Made by a program: the position numbers and the translations under genes. The notes below the pieces were generated by a model. It did not search any database and was not told the DNA's origin. It worked only from the letters and a program-made list of their open reading frames with translations. This document shows, piece by piece, positions 8,760 through 11,673 of a DNA stretch of 11,673 bases (position 1 is the stretch's first letter; each line of letters starts with the position of its first letter). The stretch spans positions 1 through 11,673 of the forward strand of contig CAVJWU010000040.1 of assembly GCA_963653535.1 (NCBI GenBank), given 5' to 3'. This DNA comes from UBA3210 sp963653535. GTDB taxonomy: Bacteria > Bacillota_I > Bacilli_A > RFN20 > CAG-449.

Positions 8760-8767
8760 TTTTGAAT

Positions 8768-8775
8768 CCCTCCTT
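8768..8775 (-). promoter_or_regulatory. Strong ribosome binding site of the AAA+ gene
   Basis: AAGGAGGG is 8 bases upstream of the ATG at 8757-8759. It fixes the start of the McrB-like protein and suggests efficient independent initiation despite the preceding stem-loop. Confidence 0.85.
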
Positions 8776-8793
8776 AAATTTAAATTAAAATGT

Positions 8794-8821
8794 AAGTCAT
8801 TAAAAATAAATTTAATGACTT
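8794..8821 (-). terminator. Stem-loop between the TasA-like gene and the AAA+ gene (attenuator or mRNA 3'-end element)
   Basis: A perfect 11-bp inverted repeat (8794-8804 and 8811-8821) with a 6-base loop lies in the 77-base gap after the TasA-like stop codon. The stem is AT-rich (3 G-C pairs) and the tail is ACATTTTAATTT rather than a clean U-tract, so complete termination is doubtful. Its position after a presumed abundant structural gene and before lower-demand regulatory genes fits partial termination or protection of an upstream mRNA fragment. The symmetric stem could instead be a protein-binding site. Confidence 0.5.
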
Positions 8822-8836
8822 GTTAGATTATTTTAT

Positions 8837-9817
8837 TTATTGACCATCAGTTTGAGCAACTGTACTAAATTCAACACTAAATGAACATGTTTGTTCAAAT
8901 ACAGCATTAGAACAAGCGTGATCAGTACCATCATACCAAACATACATTGTTGTTGTTCCAAAGTAGAAAGCTTTATCACTTGTAGTAGTTGGACTAGTTG
9001 GAGCAGTAACTTTATGTTTATTATCGCTATTTAATAATGTGCAATTATATTGATCACCCTCTAATTTTTGGTTGTTGTCTAATTTAACTAATTGATTCAT
9101 TTGTTCAGCATTATAATCCGTTTCAGTAGTTTTAGCGATTCTATATACTGAAGCAGTAGTAGCCTCTTGATCTTGGAAAGCTACTCTAACAACTTTATCA
9201 ACAGTTTGGGTAGTTTCAGTTGGATTATCTATTTTCGTACCATTCTTATCTGTAACTATAATGCTTTTATCTTTTATTGTAACAGCGACATCATAACCAG
9301 TAGAAACTCTATATTTAAAATCAACCTTGTAATAATAAGCGGTTGTAGATGTTGTTTGTGCTACAGTAGAAGTAGTTCCATAAACATGAGTACCAGAATA
9401 TGGGTTTGCACCATTAGCTGCTGTTATAGCTTTATATGTCCATTTTTTATTACTTACTGTACTTGAAATGTCTACTTGTTGAAAGCCTTCCGCGACTGTC
9501 ATAGTAGTTGCGGTACCGGATTTTTTGCCGTCAGTAATACTTTTATCAACGGTAACAGTTTTAGGAGTAATCATTTCCCATTTTGCCTTATCTTTAGGTT
9601 TAATTGTAAAAGAATTAGTGTAAATTTCTGTAGTAGTTGATTTATCTTCATCTTTTAATAAAACAGATGAACCAGTTGTTACATTAATATCTAAGCCAGT
9701 TAAATCAGCTTTATCACTAATTAAGAACCATGCAAAAGTACTGCCTACTGAAGAAACTAAAGCTAAAGATAAAGTGGCTAATGATAATAATAATTTCCCT
9801 TTAATTTTTGTTTTCAT
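8837..9817 (-). CDS. TasA-like secreted surface protein with SipW-type signal peptide
   Basis: The 326-residue precursor begins with a basic n-region and hydrophobic core (about 5-25), ending in STFAWF (26-31). This is the T-x-A-[FYW]-F type boundary seen in SipW-dependent TasA/camelysin proteins, with probable cleavage after A29. The mature part is Thr- and Ser-rich, beta-strand-like, with no membrane segment. It ends in a motif TMYVWYDGTDHAC (290-302) followed by a terminal strand (311-319). Cysteines C259, C302 and C311 could form disulphides. By analogy with Bacillus TasA it may form extracellular fibres or a surface coat; overall identity to TasA is too low for me to call it an orthologue. 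It follows the SipW-like peptidase gene by 21 bases and has an AAGGAA site upstream of ATG 9815-9817. The adjacent peptidase is the obvious processing enzyme. Confidence 0.85.
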   Translation of the reverse strand: MKTKIKGKLLLSLATLSLALVSSVGSTFAWFLISDKADLTGLDINVTTGSSVLLKDEDKSTTTEIYTNSFTIKPKDKAKWEMITPKTVTVDKSITDGKKSGTATTMTVAEGFQQVDISSTVSNKKWTYKAITAANGANPYSGTHVYGTTSTVAQTTSTTAYYYKVDFKYRVSTGYDVAVTIKDKSIIVTDKNGTKIDNPTETTQTVDKVVRVAFQDQEATTASVYRIAKTTETDYNAEQMNQLVKLDNNQKLEGDQYNCTLLNSDNKHKVTAPTSPTTTSDKAFYFGTTTMYVWYDGTDHACSNAVFEQTCSFSVEFSTVAQTDGQ

Positions 9818-9838
9818 TTTTTTAATTCCTTCCGATAA

Positions 9839-10630
9839 CTATTTGTTATCTTCACGATCTAATACATTGTCGATATATTTTTGTAAGCTAGCATCAGCTT
9901 GTTCTTGAGTTAAAGAACCATCTTTTACTAATGCATCTAAAGCTTGTTTTCTTTTGGAAATTTGTTTTTGAATAGGATCTAATCCATCTTCTATAAGTAA
10001 ATTCTTTTCTTGTTTATATTCTAATATTGTCTTTGTAAAACGAATAATCTCATATATTAAAAATATAATACATGGACAAACGACAACAACAAAGAATCCA
10101 GCGCTAGAACCAAACCAAGCAAATACTACTCCTGCACCAGACCAATGGCCTGTAACAACTCCAAGTACTTCATTTGAATAAACAGTTGCTTTTCCTTCTG
10201 AAGTACCCATTTGAGCATAAGGATTATCACCTTGAGTAACATATAAAGTTTGATTACCAACAGTTGAACAAGAGATAATTCTATGTGAAATTATTCCTGT
10301 TTCACTCGTACCTGTTAGTTGACCTTTATAGGTAATAACATCTCCAACTTTTAAGTTTTTTGCTTCTTCTGTAGAAAGAAGCTTAACAAATACCATATCA
10401 TTCTTCTTAAATGAATCTTCTTTATCTCCATTCATAGAATCAGATAAAACATTAACATATCCATATCCGAAGATATTAGGTATTCCACCTGTTGACTTAG
10501 CTTTTAAATTAGTGATTGATATAAATAATACAAAGATGATTACAAGACCAAAAAGAACATCACCAACAATCTTTAAGATTGTTTTAATGTTAATCTTCTT
10601 TTTATCTGATCCTTCTTTTATTTCATCCAT
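9839..10630 (-). CDS. sipW: SipW-type (ER/archaeal-like) signal peptidase I
   Basis: The protein (263 residues from the chosen start) has a lysine-rich N-terminus, a membrane helix (about 19-40) and the peptidase domain: LSDSMNG with the nucleophile S65-M66, then ISHRI with H116-R117, and TQGDN with D135. A second membrane helix (about 168-196) and a charged C-terminal tail (about 200-263) follow. The Ser-His arrangement, without the LepB lysine, marks the SipW family. It sits between a membrane-anchored exported protein and a TasA-like precursor, the same order as tapA-sipW-tasA, so it most likely processes one or both. An in-frame TTG at 10643-10645 would give five more residues, but it overlaps GGAGAG (10638-10643), a good ribosome binding site for the ATG at 10628-10630. 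I therefore use the ATG. Confidence 0.88.
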   Translation of the reverse strand: MDEIKEGSDKKKINIKTILKIVGDVLFGLVIIFVLFISITNLKAKSTGGIPNIFGYGYVNVLSDSMNGDKEDSFKKNDMVFVKLLSTEEAKNLKVGDVITYKGQLTGTSETGIISHRIISCSTVGNQTLYVTQGDNPYAQMGTSEGKATVYSNEVLGVVTGHWSGAGVVFAWFGSSAGFFVVVVCPCIIFLIYEIIRFTKTILEYKQEKNLLIEDGLDPIQKQISKRKQALDALVKDGSLTQEQADASLQKYIDNVLDREDNK

Positions 10631-10637
10631 ATCATCA

Positions 10638-10643
10638 CTCTCC
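10638..10643 (-). promoter_or_regulatory. Ribosome binding site deciding the start of the first signal peptidase
   Basis: GGAGAG lies 7 bases upstream of the ATG at 10628-10630 and overlaps a possible upstream TTG codon. The overlap argues against the longer TTG-initiated form. Confidence 0.75.
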
Positions 10644-10655
10644 AAAAATACATCT

Positions 10656-10724
10656 TAAGGCCTAATAGCCTTATATTAGATTAATATATTTTTTAAATAA
10701 TTTAGTATATTAATTAATACTAAA
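10656..10724. promoter_or_regulatory. Cluster of three inverted repeats in the gap before the first signal peptidase gene
   Basis: Three short dyads lie close together: 10656-10661 with 10668-10673 (6 bp, GC-containing, 6-base loop); 10672-10678 with 10682-10688 (7 bp, 3-base loop); and 10701-10708 with 10717-10724 (8 bp, enclosing the stop codon of the preceding gene). None is followed by a good U-tract on the minus strand. They could lower transcription readthrough, shape the mRNA, or serve as operators. In so AT-rich a region short dyads can arise by chance, so confidence is low. Confidence 0.3.
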
Positions 10725-11435
10725 GTTAACTTGAGTTTTTAAAGCTCCTCCGAGCATTTCTTGACATTCATCAGTATCCCATCCATCTAGCCACATAACA
10801 ATGGTAAACTTATAGACTTCACCAACTTGGAAGTCTGAATAGTCTATAGAAAATACTTGATTACCATTAAATGGAACTGTTGAACCATAGTTAGTAATTC
10901 CATCAGTGATAGATTCTATTGAACCATCATCTTTAGGAGCGGCATAAACTATGCCGTCTTGTTTATTGTCACTATCTTTGATAACTAAGACTCTAAGAAT
11001 CTTTTCGATATCTTTTCTAGTTTCGGTAAGTGACATTTCCATTCTAACATCGCAATCAATCGTACCTGAATTAACGAGATAGAATGTGTAAGCTAAATAC
11101 CTGCCATCTTCTGAGTTGTGCGATCCATCTATAGATCCTATATCGTTAGGAATATAAGAATAATCGGCATCAACACCTTTACCTAATGGTGCAGCAGTAA
11201 GTCTAGTCGTAAGGGCTTTCTCATTCGAGTTGTCATATAGTGATATACCGGCATCGTACATACCTTTAATACTAATGACAAAATTACCAACTTGCGTTCC
11301 ATAATAAGTGAGGAACACAATTAATGCGATAATTGTACCTACAACTATTAAAGCTCTAGTTGTTACTTTTTTTCTTATCGAATAACGATAATATTTATCG
11401 ATAATACTTTGTTTAATTGTAACCCCCTCCTTCAT
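10710..11435 (-). CDS. Membrane-anchored exported protein, TasA/TapA-like, first gene of the operon
   Basis: From the ATG at 11433-11435 the protein has 241 residues: a basic cytoplasmic end (1-26), a membrane helix (about 27-45), then a beta-rich outer domain. YYGTQVGNFVISI (44-56) after the helix resembles the start of mature SipW-dependent proteins, but a clear TxAxF cleavage site is missing, so it may stay anchored. Residues 112-137 (core AYTFYLVNSGTIDCDV) look like the N-terminal strand pattern of TasA-type domains. The C-terminal VMWLDGWDTDEC (213-224) and final strand match the motif of the TasA-like protein encoded downstream. The size and first position before sipW recall TapA, the TasA assembly anchor; that role is inference. 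The start is uncertain: AAGGAGGGGG lies inside codons 2-5 of this frame, with ATT 11415-11417 eight bases after its GGAGG core. An upstream TTG at 11487-11489 would add 18 hydrophobic residues but lacks support. Confidence 0.78.
   Translation of the reverse strand: MKEGVTIKQSIIDKYYRYSIRKKVTTRALIVVGTIIALIVFLTYYGTQVGNFVISIKGMYDAGISLYDNSNEKALTTRLTAAPLGKGVDADYSYIPNDIGSIDGSHNSEDGRYLAYTFYLVNSGTIDCDVRMEMSLTETRKDIEKILRVLVIKDSDNKQDGIVYAAPKDDGSIESITDGITNYGSTVPFNGNQVFSIDYSDFQVGEVYKFTIVMWLDGWDTDECQEMLGGALKTQVNFSIN
11423..11432 (-). promoter_or_regulatory. Very strong ribosome binding site located inside the predicted start of the first operon gene
   Basis: AAGGAGGGGG is the most perfect ribosome binding site in the window, yet it lies just downstream of the only in-frame ATG (11433-11435). 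In frame, the codon eight bases after the GGAGG core is ATT (11415-11417). No ATG, GTG or TTG in this frame is suitably placed, so either a non-standard start is used or the site acts internally. Confidence 0.6.
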
Positions 11436-11498
11436 AAGTTGAGTGTAGATTTTCAATCTTAAAATAATTACAATAACACACTGTAACAAAATAATTTT

Positions 11499-11527
11499 AT
11501 TAAAAACAATAATAAAAGTAAAGTAAA
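11499..11527 (-). promoter_or_regulatory. Candidate sigma-A promoter upstream of the operon
   Basis: TTTACT (11522-11527) and TTTAAT (11499-11504) are separated by 17 bases, matching -35 and -10 consensus at 4/6 and 5/6 positions. The implied start near 11492 would leave a leader of about 60 bases before the first operon gene. The surrounding gap (11436-11585) is AT-rich enough for chance matches, and no terminator separates the preceding gene, so readthrough from the right is also possible. Confidence 0.3.
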
Positions 11528-11585
11528 TTGACTTTTTATCTAGGAATGTAGCCTTAATTTAAGCACATTCATTATGTTTTTTTAT

Positions 11586-11673
11586 TTATTTCATAAATAT
11601 AGCATTGGTACATGAATAATCAGTTCCATCAATCCATACATAGATACTTAATGATCCATATGCAAATGCGCCG
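11586..11673 (-). CDS. C-terminal fragment of a TasA-like surface protein, cut by the window edge
   Basis: Only the last 28 codons are visible. The translation SIYVWIDGTDYSCTNAIF closely matches the TasA-like protein of this window (MYVWYDGTDHACSNAVF), so this is a paralogue from the same cluster. The stop codon TAA (11586-11588) follows two residues later, so the final strand seen in the two other relatives is missing. The gene begins beyond the right edge. About 150 bases separate it from the next gene; no intrinsic terminator is evident there. Confidence 0.75.
   Translation of the reverse strand, partial: GAFAYGSLSIYVWIDGTDYSCTNAIFMK

Noticed and set aside
9167..9466. Plus-strand open frame of 99 codons opposite the TasA-like gene
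   Set aside because: It is antisense to a Thr/Ser-rich coding sequence and has no supported start or family resemblance.
11553..11563. Palindrome CTTAATTTAAG as a terminator for the edge gene
   Set aside because: A 5-bp stem with a one-base loop and no U-tract cannot form a useful hairpin.
1..11673. tRNA, rRNA, CRISPR array, insertion sequence or alternative genetic code
   Set aside because: Coding genes fill nearly the whole window. I see no direct-repeat and spacer pattern, no transposase, no cloverleaf-like gap, and no in-frame TGA in the long genes.

Overview
This is an AT-rich, gene-dense window in which every supported gene lies on the minus strand, so transcription runs from the right edge to the left. 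Strong AGGAGG-type ribosome binding sites, low GC, SipW-type signal peptidases and TasA-like surface proteins suggest a Firmicutes/Bacilli-related bacterium, possibly an Erysipelotrichales, RF39 or Acholeplasma-like lineage. All tryptophans I checked are TGG and no long gene has an in-frame TGA, so the genome uses the standard code and is not a Mycoplasma/Spiroplasma type. None of the nine stop codons seen is TGA (six TAA, three TAG). The exact taxon cannot be fixed from the sequence.

Layout, in transcription order. (1) At the right edge is the C-terminal tail of a surface protein (11586-11673). (2) Next is a trio resembling the Bacillus tapA-sipW-tasA operon: a membrane-anchored exported protein (10710-11435), a SipW-type signal peptidase (9839-10630), and a TasA-like protein with a SipW-type signal peptide (8837-9817). 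The first and third proteins, and the edge fragment, share a C-terminal motif of the form [YM]-[VM]-W-x-D-G-x-D-x-x-C or close to it. (3) After a stem-loop at 8794-8821 comes a two-gene unit: a membrane-anchored McrB-like AAA+ ATPase (7167-8759) and a DUF2357-like protein (4761-7151). The latter lacks a visible nuclease domain and ends in a long tail with repeated PSFKEL peptides. (4) A second SipW-like peptidase follows (4129-4758). (5) Last come two GGDEF-EAL proteins: a transmembrane sensor whose EAL domain has its catalytic residues intact (1563-4142), and a shorter membrane protein whose EAL domain has lost several (115-1560). A strong intrinsic terminator at 77-107 closes the series.

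Gaps between genes are 2 to 77 bases, with one 14-base overlap, from 10710 leftwards, so this looks like one operon with internal modulation. My reading, which is inference, is a cell-surface fibre or matrix system. Two dedicated signal peptidases would process the fibre-type proteins, and a membrane AAA+/DUF2357 pair would do an unknown remodelling or assembly job at the inner face of the membrane. Cyclic-di-GMP hydrolysis and sensing would couple it to an extracellular signal. The joining of McrB/DUF2357 proteins, known mainly from defence, to a tasA-like and c-di-GMP operon is the most unusual aspect of the window.
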